Shown: positions 22,499 to 34,245 of the stretch, piece after piece
How positions within the stretch are numbered: position 1 is the stretch's first letter
Layout of the letters: each line of letters starts with the position of its first letter
Assembly (NCBI GenBank): GCA_032209605.1
Contig: JASFXZ010000018.1
Span: 2,235,904-2,299,903, forward strand
Length of the DNA stretch: 64,000 nt
Source: Mactromeris polynyma
Taxonomy: Eukaryota; Mollusca; Bivalvia; Venerida; Mactridae
Direction of reading: 5' to 3'
Made by a program: the position numbers and the translations under genes
Notes under the pieces: generated by a model
The model's input: only the letters and a program-made list of their open reading frames with translations
Databases searched by the model: none
Told to the model about the DNA's origin: nothing

Positions 22499-25400
22499 AT
22501 GTCGCAAATTAGTCAACAAAGACTTATTGAGATGGAAGCGGAGATGGACAGGTAATTATAACTGAGGCATGTCGTGGTAGAACGATGCAATAGTAACTGC
22601 TCAACTCGTACCTTCGTCAACTCGTACATTAGTCAACTCGTACCTGTTTTGGTCAACTCGTACCTCTGATGGGTACGTCGAAGGAATCACGGCTGGCTTT
22701 TATTCGACGGAGAGAGAGTGCGTGTTTATACGACTTGTGCTGATATGATAGACTTTAAGCACTTGGTTGATCTTGAGTTGACTGTTGACAGCACTACTGT
22801 ATCACAAAAAAATATTATTCACAGAGTTCTAAGACAATGTTTGAATGTATAAAGTTCTCGTATTGTTTAGCCCTAATAGTACGTTTTGGCCGAAGAAGTT
22901 GTAAATAGTCCCCAATGTTGATGGCTGGTACAAGCCCTTCCACCACCTTGTACAGAAACGTCAACCTCTGGTGGCGTCGTCTCTCTTGAAGTGTTGGGAG
23001 TTCTAGTTTATCTAGCATGGCGGTGATACATCCATCTTGTCTGGATTTATAGTCTCTTGTAATGAAGCGAGCTGCTGATGGCTGGACACGCTTGAGCTTA
23101 TCAATGTCTCTTTGCTGATAGGCGTCCCATACATTGGCCCCGTACTCCAACTTGGATCTGATGAGTGCTAAATAGGCATTCTTCCGGCATCTTGTAGGGC
23201 AGTGTCTAAGATTTCTTCTTAGGAAGCCAAGAGTAGAATTAGCCCATTTGATGATGTTGGTTATGTGGGTGTTCCATTTGAGGTTGTCTGAAAATGTGAT
23301 TCCTAGGTATGGGTTTTCTTGAACTTGTTTGAGGATTTGGTTGCTGATTGTATAGAAGAAGGTTGAACGTTGTCTGGTGCTTAGTAGGTATCCTTGTATA
23401 TAAGTTCATAATTTGAAGTTTAATACTTAACTGTTCTTGGAATAAGTTAATTTGAAAGACATGTTGAATGAATAAAATAGCAGTACAAATGCTGTTTTGA
23501 TCCTTGAATTTTGTGAGTATACCCTTGAAAAGTCCTTGAATTTTTTCTGGGAGAAGAATGGGAACCCTGTGTTCTGATATTCATGCTATGAGCGAAATAC
23601 ACTGAATTGACAGATTATAAAAGTATACCAACCTGCAATCAATCATACAGAAATGCTGTACAATGAAAGTACACATGTATACTTTCGCTTATAGTTGCTT
23701 TTGATAAATGTTTGCGATTTATACTGTGTACATTATCACTATTTCATGAAAATATATTACACAGGATTCTACAAAAAGATTAATTCAATATTTTGTATGA
23801 TTTGAATATGACTTGACTTACGAAAGTATGAGTTGACCAACATGCGTTAACTGCCGTCTATTAAGTTATTACTAATTAATATTAATGATAAACGTTACTG
23901 GGATATTTTGATATGTTTACGCTATTCATAATTGATCCACACAATATAGAAAAAGCTTACTTTTAACCAGATTCACTCTATTAATAATTGTTTGTATGAC
24001 TTGAATATGAATTGATTTACCGAAGGTAGGAATTGACCAACTTGTATTAGCTGCCGCATAATAAGCTGACAAACATAACTTGTATAGTTATACTGTTCAA
24101 AATTGTTCCAAGAATACAGGAAAATACAGTAAAACTGAATTTTAAACAGAATAACTCTAATAATAACGGTTGAAAAAATGTAGATACAATTTGACTAAGG
24201 TACGTGTTGACTAAGGTACGTGTTGACTTAGGTACGTGTTGACTAAGGTACGAGTTGACCAAATTTGGGTACTAGTTGACCTGAAACCGCTACAATTACA
24301 TGTCCGTCATCCTAGACTCGCATCGTAGCCTGTAGGTGTAGGAACTAGGATCATTACCATGGTTAGGGGAGTCCCGTAATTGTAGACAATAAGTGTCTTG
24401 CATGATTGCAGAAATTTGTGTAAAATTACACCTAATAATACTATTAGTGTAAATAATTGTTAAACTTAAACAAGTCAATTATTCCACCAATGGTATTGTT
24501 CTGCACTGATACCTACTTGCACTCCTTTCCCTCCACAACACAATCAGACTGGGATACCTACTTATACTCCTTTCCCTCCACAACACAATTAGACTGTGAT
24601 ACCTACTTGCACTCCTTTCCCTGCACAACACAATCAGACTGTGATACCTACTTGTACTCCTTTCCCTCCACAACACAATCAGATTGTGATATTTACTTGT
24701 ACTCCTTTCCCTCCACAACACAATCAGACTGTGATACCTACTTGCACTCCTTTCCCTCCACAACACAATCAGACTGGGATACCTACTTGCACTCCTTTCC
24801 CTCCACAACACAATCAGACTGGGATACCTACTTGCACTCCTTTCCCTCCACAACACAATCAGACTGTGATACCTACTTGCACTCCTTGCCCTCCACAACA
24901 CAATCAGACTGGGATACCTACTTGCACTCCTTTCCCTCCACAACACAATCAGACTGGGATACCTACTTGCACTCCTTCCCTCCACAACACAATCAGACTG
25001 GGATACCTACTTGCACTCCTTTCCCTCCACAACACAATCAGACTGTGATACCTACTTGCACTCCTTTCCCTCCACAACACAATCAGACTGGGATACCTAC
25101 TTGCACTCCTTTCCCTCCACAACACAATCAGAATGTGATACCTACTTGCACTCCTTTCCCTCCACAACACAATCAGACTGTGATACCTACTTGCACTCCT
25201 TTCCCTCCACAACACATCCAGACTGTGATACCTACTTGCACTCCTTTCCCTCCACAACACAATCAGAATGTGATACCTACATGGACTCCTTTCCCTCCAC
25301 AACACAATCAGAATGTGATACCTACATGGACTCCTTTCCCTCCACAACACAATCAGACTGTGATACCTACATGGACTCCTTTCCCTCCACAACACAATCA

Positions 25401-28400
25401 GACTGTGATACCTACTTGCACTCCTTTCCCTCCACAACACATCCAGACTGTGATACCTACTTGCACTCCTTTCCCTCCACAACACAATCAGAATGTGATA
25501 CCTACTTGCACTCTTTTCCCTCCACAACACAATTAGACTGTGATACCTACTTGCACTCCTTTCCCTCCACAACACATCCAGACTGGGATACCTACTTGCA
25601 CTCCTTTCCCTCCACAACACAATTAGACTGTGATACCTACTTGCACTCCTTTCCCTCCACAACACAATCAGACTGGGATACCTACTTGCACTCCTTTCCC
25701 TCCACAACACAATCAGACTGGGATACCTACTTGCACTCCTTTCCCTCCACAACACATCCAGACTGTGATACCTACTTGCACTCCTTTCCCTCCACAACAC
25801 AATCTGAATGTGATACCTACTTGCACTCCTTTCCCTCCACAACACAATCAGAATGTGATACCTACTTGCACTCCTTTCCCTCCACAACACATCCAGACTG
25901 GGATACCTACTTGCACTCCTTTCCCTCCACAACACAATTAGACTGTGATACCTACTTGCACTCCTTTCCCTCCACAACACAATCAGACTGGGATACCTAC
26001 TTGCACTCCTTTCCCTCCACAACACATCCAGACTGTGATACCTACTTGCACTCCTTTCCCTCCACAACACAATCTGAATGTGATACCAGCTTCCAGATTA
26101 AGCCACCATGGTTGCCAGAATTGAGGCTATCAAGAGGAATCTATTTCTTACACTTTGACAGCAGCTTTTACTTCTATTCAACACTCAGTTGCAAATATGC
26201 GCTCCTCACTTAACCTTTTTAAAATAGTACGACGATGTTCCAGAGTGGGATTTATGTACAACGCTGGAATTTATATTTTAGAAAAAGAAGCAAAAGTAGA
26301 CTAACCAAAATAGTTATGTGATATGCAAGTATAAACATTATTAGTGCAAATGTCCTTTATTATTTACTTCTAGAATATTTGGCTTTATTTATCTATCGGG
26401 ACAAATTTTTTATGATTTCAATGTCATTATTTCAAGTTAAGGCCCTGACTAGTGATATATTTTTCATATGATTTGATGTTGTTAGACTGATATTGTGTAT
26501 CATCAAATTTGTGTACACTGGTTTGTATATTTGCAGGTTTGAGCAGGAGATCCTGTCTCAGCCATCAGCCAGTGATCTGCCACGGGTCGTGATAGGATCT
26601 AATACCTACAGTCAGGTGTCTGCTCAGCTTAAGATGTTACGAGCTCAGTCTGGTTTATCACTTGAAGAACGACACAGAAAACAACAGGAGGTAGGTTAAT
26701 GTTTCATCTTGAAATAATAAGTCAAAGTAAGGATGCATGTTAAGATCATGTTAATGCATTTATTGTATTTCCAATTGTTGACTCCATTCTTGAAATTAAT
26801 TTCTTTTATAATGGAATAATGTTAGAATTCTCAATTTTACTTTTTAGTAGAAATTATCATTGTAAAAGTTGGAATTTATTAATAATATTATTAATGTTAC
26901 CAGAGTGATCAACTTTATTCTTGAAATTATCAACTTTATTCTTGAAATTACCAACTTTAATGATAGTTTTGCAGTTTACTCAATTTCATACCATGTTTAA
27001 TCTTTATGAGTAAAGAGTCATATCCAACACTGAATTAACAGTCATGACATCATGCAAAACGAAGTCACCAAGCTTCTACTTTTCCTTAAACTAGTTTGAG
27101 GTAGTTGAGTGGTGAGTTCTGATGCAGGTCTATCATTTTAATAATAGCTGTTACAAAAGCCTCACAAAATAGGGCTCATTGAGACCTTCTAATATTTGTA
27201 ATTTGTAAAATATTCCACCCTTCTAATCGGCACTTATCTCATTCCTGATAATGTATAACACATTAAATCATACACTGTAGGTAAAAAGTAACACAGCATT
27301 TTTCTTGGTCTATTTCTCTGAAAAGAAGATATTTCCCTGCTCTGTGTATAATTCCCCTCTGACAGCATTGTGAAATATTTTATTGACAGATAATGAATAC
27401 AAGATTTGGAAACAGAAGGCATTACATGTACATGTTATGTCACCTATTCTCCTTTAGGACACTATGGACCTCAGCACCAACCACTCTCTGAAAGTTGGAA
27501 AAAACACTAGCATGTGAATGGCATTTATCCAGTGTGAATTACCTTTACTTTTAAGCTGTACAGTTATGGATGTTTTACAACATGATCAGTTATGTTATTC
27601 ACCTCTATTTCTATGAGAACAGGTTGCTGATCAGCTGAGAGCTTTACGCGCTAGTTCCGAGGCTGCCAGGCAACATGTACAAGATGATGATGAAGAGGAC
27701 GATGATGATATTGTGGATGAGGGTGATAAGTACAGTATAAGTAAGTTGTTATACTTATAGACTGTATGTTATAGTCTGTGAATGTTATACTTATAGACTG
27801 TATGTTATAGTCTGTGAATGTTATACTTATAGACTGTATGTTATAGTCTGTGAATGTTATACTTATAGACTGTATGTTATAGTCTGTGAATGTTGTACTT
27901 ATAGACTGTTTGTTATAGTCTGTGAATGTTATACTTATAGACTGTATATGTTATAGTCTGTGAATGTTGTACTTATAGACTGTATATGTTATAGTCTGTG
28001 AATGTTGTACTTATAGACTGTATGCTATAGTCTGTGAATGTTGTACTTATAGACTGTATGTTATAGTCTGTGAATGTTGTACTTATAGACTGTATGTTAT
28101 AGTCTGTGAATGTTGTACTTATAGACTGTATGTTATAGTCTGTGAATGTTGTACTTATAGACTGTATGTTATAGTCTGTGAATGTTGTACTTATAGACTG
28201 TATGTTATAGTCTGTGAATGTTGTACTTATAGACTGTATATGTTATAGTCTGTGAATGTTATACTTATAGACTGTGAATGTTGTACTTATAGACTGTATG
28301 CTATAGTCTGTGAATGTTATACTTATAGACTGTATGTTATAGACTGTGAATGTTGTACTTATAGACTGTATGTTATAGTCTGTGAATGCTATACTTATAG

Positions 28401-31400
28401 ACTGTATGTTATAGTCTGTGAATGTTATACTTATAGACTGTATGTTATAGACTGTGAATGTTATACTTATAGACTGTATGTTATAGACTGTGAATGTTGT
28501 ACTTATAGACTGTATGTTATAGACTGTGAATGTTATACTTATAGACTGTATGTTATAGTCTGTGAATGTTATACTTATAGACTGTATGCTATAGACTGTG
28601 AATGTTATACTTATAGACTGTATGTTATAGACTGTGAATGTTGTACTTATAGACTGTATGTTATAGACTGTGAATGTTGTACTTATAGACTGTATGTTAT
28701 AGACTGTGAATGTTATACTTATAGACTGTATGTTATAGTCTGTGAATGTTATACTTATAGACTGTATGTTATAGTCTGTGAATGTTATACTTATAGACTG
28801 TATGTTATAGTCTGTGAATGTTGTACTTATAGACTGTATGTTATAGTCTGTGAATGTTGTACTTATAGACTGTATGCTATAGTCTGTGAATGTTGTACTT
28901 ATAGACTGTATGTTATAGACTGTGAATGTTGTACTTATAGACTGTATGTTATAGACTGTGAATGTTGTACTTATAGACTGTATGTTATAGACTGTGAATG
29001 TTGTACTTATAGACTGTATGTTATAGACTGTGAATGTTGTACTTATAGACTGTATGTTATAGACTGTGAATGTTGTACTTATAGACTGTATGCTATAGAC
29101 TGTGAATGTTATACTTATAGACTGTATGCTATAGTCTGTGAATGTTGTACTTATAGACTGTATGTTATAGACTGTGAATGTTGTACTTATAGACTGTATG
29201 CTATAGACTGTGAATGTTGTACTTATAGACTGTATGTTATAGACTGTGAATGTTGTACTTATAGACTGTATGTTATAGACTGTGAATGTTATACTTATAG
29301 ACTGTATGCTATAGTCTGTGAATGTTGTACTTATAGACTGTATGCTATAGACTGTGAATGTTGTACTTATAGACTGTATGTTATAGTCTGTGAATGTTGT
29401 ACTTATAGACTGTATGTTATAGACTGTGAATGTTGTACTTATAGACTGTATGCTATAGACTGTGAATGTTATACTTATAGACTGTATGCTATAGTCTGTG
29501 AATGTTATACTTATAGACTGTATGTTATAGTCTGTGAATGTTGTACTTATAGACTGTATGTTATAGTCTGTGAATGTTGTACTTATAGACTGTATGCTAT
29601 AGACTGTGAATGTTATACTTATAGACTGTATGCTATAGTCTGTGAATGTTGTACTTATAGACTGTATGTTATAGACTGTGAATGTTGTACTTATAGACTG
29701 TATGTTATAGTCTGTGAATGTTGTACTTATAGACTGTATGTTATAGTCTGTGAATGTTGTACTTATAGACTGTATGTTATAGTCTGTGAATGTTGTACTT
29801 ATAGACTGTATGTTATAGTCTGTGAATGCTATACTTATAGAATGTATGTTATAGACTGTGAATGTTATACTTATAGACTGTATGCTATAGTCTGTGAATG
29901 TTGTACTTATAGACTGTATGTTATAGTCTGTGAATGTTGTACTTATAGACTGTATGTTATAGTCTGTGAATGTTGTACTTATAGACTGTATGCTATAGTC
30001 TGTGAATGTTGTACTTATAGACTGTATGTTATAGTCTGTGAATGTTGTACTTATAGACTGTATGTTATAGTCTGTGAATGTTGTACTTATAGACTGTATG
30101 TTATAGTCTGTGAATGTTGTAGAATAACATCATGATACACTCAATCACACTTGCACATCTAGACTCAGATCAAATGTTTTGCTGTGTGCACACTTTTTAA
30201 CCAGGTTTTCGAGGAAAACCAGGTTATTAGAATGGTGTGTATCGCTGGTCTGGCGGCCGTCAAGCTGGGGGCGAATAACCAAATTAAAGGCTTTTCTTTC
30301 ACAGGTAGTTTATATAAATACCAATTTATTCTTCAATTATTTAGATTTGTGGAAATGAGGTTTTCTTTCTCTTAAGGTTATATTTTAGAAGATCTGCTGT
30401 TGTAGTAATTGTTGAATGAAAATGTCCATATCAATGTACTTCATCATTTTTTATTTCAGTTGGAAGGAACGAGCCTCCAGCTAAGAAACCAGCAAATGAA
30501 TCGACAATGTCAGTGTTACCTCCTCCCCCACCACCTCCTTCATCATCAACACCATCTTTTGTACCTCATCAAATTCGTCATAGACACCCACCAGGACCTC
30601 CATCAAGACCTCCTGGACACGGTCCTCCAAGAATGAGACCCCCTCCACCACCTCATGGAAGACACCCATATGGAGGACCAATGGGTCCTGGGCCAGGCCC
30701 TATGCATGGACATTATGGCCCAGGGCCGGGCCCTATGGGAGGTATGGGGCCAATGAGAGGACCTCCACCTATGGGTATGAGACCTGGTTTCATGCCGGGT
30801 CCTCGACCAATGGGAGGACCACCGGGTCCAGGAATGTATGGTGTGAGTTCTGGAGAATCTCATAGAGACTTTGAACAACAAGGTGGTATGGATGACAAAC
30901 AGACGGACGAAGATAAACCAAAAGTGATTTATTCTTCAGCACCTGTCATAAATGTACCGAAGAAAGAAAGAAAGAAAAAGAAAAAAAAGAAACAGGAGGA
31001 TGCGTCTGGCTCAGCTGAAGGTTTCTTTATTTTTGTGTACAAATTAGATTTTAAAATTACATGTACTATACCGCTCCTACAGTCTGATTATTACTTTGCA
31101 CAACTATATATTTCAGTATTTCTGTTATGTACTCGACCTGAAAGTAATTTCTGGTTCTGTTTTATTTCCTGATGGGTGTCAGCGAAAACATCAAAATAAT
31201 ATAACAACACTACATGTATTTATGATTCAATGCTTTATGTGGGGGCTTTTCTGCTTTCATGAATGTTGTTATCCTCATAGATAAAATTATCGGGTTCGAC
31301 TGGAAAAGTTGGTCAAGAGAAATATCCCTTACAAGAAGTATTGACTTCAAAGGAAAATATCTGCATGTACTTGTGTACCCACCTTCACAATGTATGGTCA

Positions 31401-33613
31401 GGAGATAGCAGACACAAATTTCTATCTATGACCTCATCTGTCAGGGGTTCCATTTGACCCTGGAGTTGACACCTGCAATTTCCAAAACGCCACATTATGA
31501 CCTTCAGGTTTCGGGCTGAAGGGTAAATTTTTCTAAATTATGGGTAATTTGGCAATGAAATAGTAAAATCTGGTCCAAAATTATCAAAATGACCCTTGAG
31601 ATTGAGCACCTAGTGGAACCCCTGATCTGTTAGTGTTACAGAGCTTTTACAAAGTTTTTTATGAAGTTTGTATAGACAGTTTTCATTCACTGTGAGATTT
31701 TTGTTTTGTCTATAGCATCAAAAGCCCAGCAAGGTGAGAAAGAAACAAGGCCGGTTGCCACGGTAACCATGCCAAGTAAAGTGATTACACTACAAGAGCC
31801 AGAAGATGATCTACATGTCGCTGATATGGAATTAGATTCTCAGTTAATGTTGAATAAGAAAGAGAAAAAAAAGAAGGAGAAGAAGTTTGTGCGTATGGCT
31901 GCTGGAACTGCGTGGGAAGATCCTTCATTGGCTGAATGGGATCCAGGTAAAGTTATAGTAATATTGATGTTTTAGTGATCAAGATGAACTTATCTTGTCA
32001 GATGAGTCATTGAGATGAGATTCAAAACTTGAGATGAAACGCCTCTTATTGGTTGTTTCAAAACACAGTCATAGAATTGACCATGGAAAGGACTGCATTC
32101 TGAGACATCTGGTATAAGGATGGAGTATGCATGTAGCAAGTCGTTTCTGTCAACAATTCATTCATTCATTTGCAAACAGATGCAGAGCTATCAATTACTG
32201 CATATCCTTAGATTAATTTCTCTGTATCTGTTCATGTAGCCTTATATAACTGAAAGATTGTGTGGTCAGTAAACTTGGAAAACATTTCAGACATTTAATT
32301 TGTAACAAAATTGAAATCTTGTGAAAATTAGGCTGTCATGAATAAGTTCATTATATGATAACCTTTAAGACTTACTTTTTTTCAGATGACTTTCGATTGT
32401 TCTGTGGTGATCTAGGTAACGAGGTAACAGACGAAGTACTGGCACGTGCATTCAGCAAATATTCATCATTCGTTAAAGCCAAGGTGGTGAGGGACAAACG
32501 ATCGAATAAAACAAAAGGTTATGGATTTGTTAGCTTCAGGGATCCCAATGATTATGTCCGTGCCATGAGAGAGATGAATGGTAAGCTGTTACTTTCAATT
32601 TTAGAAACGATTTATTTGTAATTTTGACATATGAGTGCCGTTGTACGATTTCCAAACTCCTGTTCAAAAGTGATGTCATCTCCAGAAAACGTCACATGTG
32701 ACGTCACCATGTACTGACAGTAAGCAAAACATATTTGCCCCATATGGCCATATGAAAACGAAGTGACCATATGGAGTAAATATTGTTTCCTGCTTGCAAA
32801 TAGTGACATCACATGTTGCGTTTTCTTGAAACGACGTCACTTACAGAAAAGGTTGTAAATCCCATAGCAGCTCTTACGGTGTATTAAAAGTTTATTCTCA
32901 TTTAAACCATGAAGTGTCCAGACTTTATGTTGTTCCTGGAATGCAAATACTTCGTGTTCATCTCTGTTTTACAGCATTGCTTTATTAGTTAAAGCTAAGG
33001 AAGTACAATTTAGTACATTATAGGTATGTTGCCTCAAGCTAGACTTAAATGATGTAAAAACTGAGTTAATGTTGTCAGCGATGTGAGTTATGGTGGTGAA
33101 TTCTGGGACGAATGATATTTGTTTGATCTTATTGACATAACAGTCTGTGGAATGATGTCACCATTCTTATACACAAACATATAACACAATTACTGAACAC
33201 CAAGCCTGTGTACTGTTCTGTCGTATCTCACAGGAAACAACATTTTTATGTCAAGGTTTCAGATCGTGGAATCTCATCAACCACAGAGCTACAGATGAAG
33301 CATTTTTATCTTACATTTGCTGTAAATTGTACATGAACTGTTTCACTAACCTAGGATACTTCTTTTTGATGCACTGGTACAAAATGAGGTTTTTTCAAAT
33401 CAAAATTTCTTAAGTAATCTGCTCATTACTTTGCATCCATGTACAAGTTCTACTGTTAGATTTCAGCTGCCTTCTCAATTTGTAATTTGTATATTTTCAG
33501 GTAAATATGTTGGAAATAGACCAATAAAACTTAGAAAAAGTACTTGGAAAGATAGAAATATTGAAATTGTAAAGAAAAAAGAGAAAGAGAAGAAACGATT
33601 AGGACTTAGATGA
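22499..33613 (+). CDS. RBM42: RNA-binding motif protein 42 (RBM42), complete, 7 coding exons
   Basis: Coding exons: 22499-22551, 26537-26690, 27623-27740, 30460-31020, 31716-31946, 32386-32580, 33501-33613. Junctions are GT/AG with consistent phases, giving 474 codons against about 480 in human RBM42. The N-terminus has the conserved RLIEMEAEMDRFEQEIL followed by a GSNTYSQV block. An acidic stretch (DDDEEDDDD, exon 3) and a Pro/Gly/Met-rich, Arg-containing exon 4 follow. Exon 5 has Lys-rich runs and the diagnostic AAGTAWEDPSLAEWDP. The RRM covers about residues 375-452, with RNP2 LFCGDL and RNP1 KGYGFVSF. The end, KYVGNRPIKLRKS to KKRLGLR, is the family C-terminus. Known family role: RNA binding, association with hnRNP K, stress granules and spliceosomal functions. 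The donor after exon 4 (GAAG|GTTTCT) is weak. Intron 2 (26691-27622) holds nothing recognised. Confidence 0.96.
22601..24284. mobile_element. Candidate nonautonomous DNA element bounded by inverted arrays of a 13-bp motif
   Basis: At the left end TCAACTCGTAC occurs at 22601, 22617, 22633 and 22653. At the right end the reverse complement, GTACGTGTTGA/GTACGAGTTGA, occurs about five times between 24200 and 24280. Internal isolated copies (AGTATGAGTTGACCAA near 23825, GGTAGGAATTGACCAA near 24025) lie in a degenerate direct repeat of about 195 bp. A LINE fragment is nested inside. Exact ends and target duplication were not established. Confidence 0.5.
22815..23395 (-). pseudogene. Truncated non-LTR retrotransposon, reverse transcriptase C-terminal part (CR1/Jockey-like)
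   Basis: The minus strand is open across the fragment and reads NPYLGITFSDNLKWNTHI, then KLEYGANVWDAYQQRDIDKL, VQPSAARFI and LELPTLQERRRHQRL. This is the thumb/connection region found after the polymerase motifs in CR1/Jockey-group elements. The catalytic FADD motif and everything upstream are missing (5' truncation near 23395). The protein also ends early, at 22815. It is antisense in RBM42 intron 1. Confidence 0.85.
24507..26087. repeat. 45-bp minisatellite, about 35 units, RBM42 intron 1
   Basis: The unit contains GATACCTACTTGCACTCC then TTTCCCTCCACAACACAATC and a variable AGACTG/AGAATG. Variants CATCCAGAC, TACATGGAC and AATTAGAC recur in blocks; for example, three adjacent TACATGGAC units lie at about 25275-25380. 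One unit (about 24970) has lost a base. Open frames on both strands of up to 400 codons here are products of the 45-bp period. Confidence 0.96.
27745..30121. repeat. 36-bp minisatellite, about 66 units, RBM42 intron 3
   Basis: The unit contains GTTGTACTTATAGACTGT, ATGTTATAG and TCTGTGAAT. Recurrent two-state variants are GTCTG/GACTG, TTGTAC/TTATAC and GTTATAG/GCTATAG. Each GTCTG-type unit has AGACT and AGTCT as an inverted pair. The array starts about four bases after the exon 3 donor (27740/27741). The 627-codon frame at 28252-30135 is a by-product of the 36-bp period. Confidence 0.97.
30460..31020 (+). CDS. RBM42: RBM42 exon 4: Pro/Gly-rich low-complexity region
   Basis: Encodes residues about 109-295. 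A run of prolines (LPPPPPPPSSSTP) is followed by repeated PPGP, MGPGPGPM and RGPPPMGMRPG blocks, likely disordered and able to bind SH3/WW-type or RNA partners. It ends in a basic tract, PKKERKKKKKKKQED, that may act as a nuclear localisation signal. The open frame continues past the weak donor at 31021 for about 50 codons, so intron retention would give a different C-terminus lacking the RRM. Confidence 0.9.
31442..31624. mobile_element. 183-bp MITE, CAGGGGTTCCA ends, RBM42 intron 4
   Basis: The left end CAGGGGTTCCATTTGACC and right end AGTGGAACCCCTG are inverted over 11-12 bp. ATCTGT flanks both sides (31436-31441 and 31625-31630). The ends are hAT-like, again with a 6-bp rather than 8-bp visible duplication, as for the element at 1242. 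Confidence 0.75.
32386..32580 (+). CDS. RBM42: RBM42 exon 6: RRM domain core
   Basis: Encodes beta1 to beta3 and helix 2 of the RRM: DFRLFCGDLGNEV, the helix ending LARAFSKYSSF, KAKVVRDKRSNKTKGYGF and YVRAMREMNG. Both aromatic RNP positions (F in LFCGDL, F in GYGFVSF) are present. The last strand is completed by exon 33501-33613. Confidence 0.95.
32640..32885. repeat. Imperfect palindrome with CRE-like sites, RBM42 intron 6
   Basis: The arm 32668-32707 (AAGTGATGTCATC to CATGTGACGTCAC) is inverted at 32803-32842 (GTGACATCACATG to GACGTCACTT) with about 80-85 percent identity, and weaker pairing extends outward. The loop holds CCATATGGCCATATG. Probably a MITE; TGACGTCA-type palindromes fall inside the arms. 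Confidence 0.6.
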
Positions 33614-34245
33614 AATAACAAAACTACTATGTGTGGATAAATCAACTCGTTCTGCTGCGTCAATTAGAAGAGTTTGTAATACTTACCTACTGTTGTTGCA
33701 GTTACTATGTTTTGGAGTTATAGTCTCCCTCCCAGACCAATAATTCTCGAAACAAGAATTTGTAGTCCGCAACATGTTCCAATGAAAATGGTGACTGTTC
33801 AGAGAACTTTGTCTCATCTTACAGTTCCCACATTTACAATATTTACCTCCCTTGTTCTGAATAGTCTGCCATATTGATAGACAAATTTCCTTCAAGTTTA
33901 TAGGGAATATAATGTAAACGATGATAAAATAATCAGATGTATAAAAACTAAGTCATTTATTATGCTCATGTGGGCAGTTGGCTCAGTAAGTTGAAGAGAA
34001 AGTGATTGTTTCATGCCAATTTACTCGGTATTTTCTCAATTATCACATATTTGGGAATTACACCTTCAAGGACTTATCAGTTTTGCCAATCAAAATGGTG
34101 ATGATAAAGGACAAGGGAGGTAAATATTGTAGATGTGGGCACTATCTTCCTGTGTACATATATCATCGTGTTGATCATAGTTACGTCTTTATACATGATT
34201 TGTACTTTGTATTGTTTCAACTGTAATAAAACAGGTACAGTGTAA
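33614..34245 (+). other. RBM42: RBM42 3' UTR with polyadenylation signal
   Basis: The first clear AATAAA downstream of the stop is at 34225-34230, followed by ACAGGTACAGTGTAAACC, so the mRNA probably ends near 34245. The UTR holds an inverted repeat: 33827-33880 against 34089-34140, with CCCACAT.TACAATATTTAC matching on opposite strands. Confidence 0.55.

Noticed and set aside
24457..26213. 359- to 400-codon repetitive frames on both strands
   Set aside because: Products of the 45-bp array in RBM42 intron 1; frames are open on opposite strands at once.
28252..30135. 627-codon cysteine/tyrosine-rich open frame
   Set aside because: Entirely made of a 36-bp intronic minisatellite between well-supported RBM42 exons; the period is a multiple of three and no stop occurs in one frame by chance.
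30481..30881. Minus-strand frames across RBM42 exon 4
   Set aside because: Antisense of the proline/glycine-rich exon; low-complexity composition keeps frames open.
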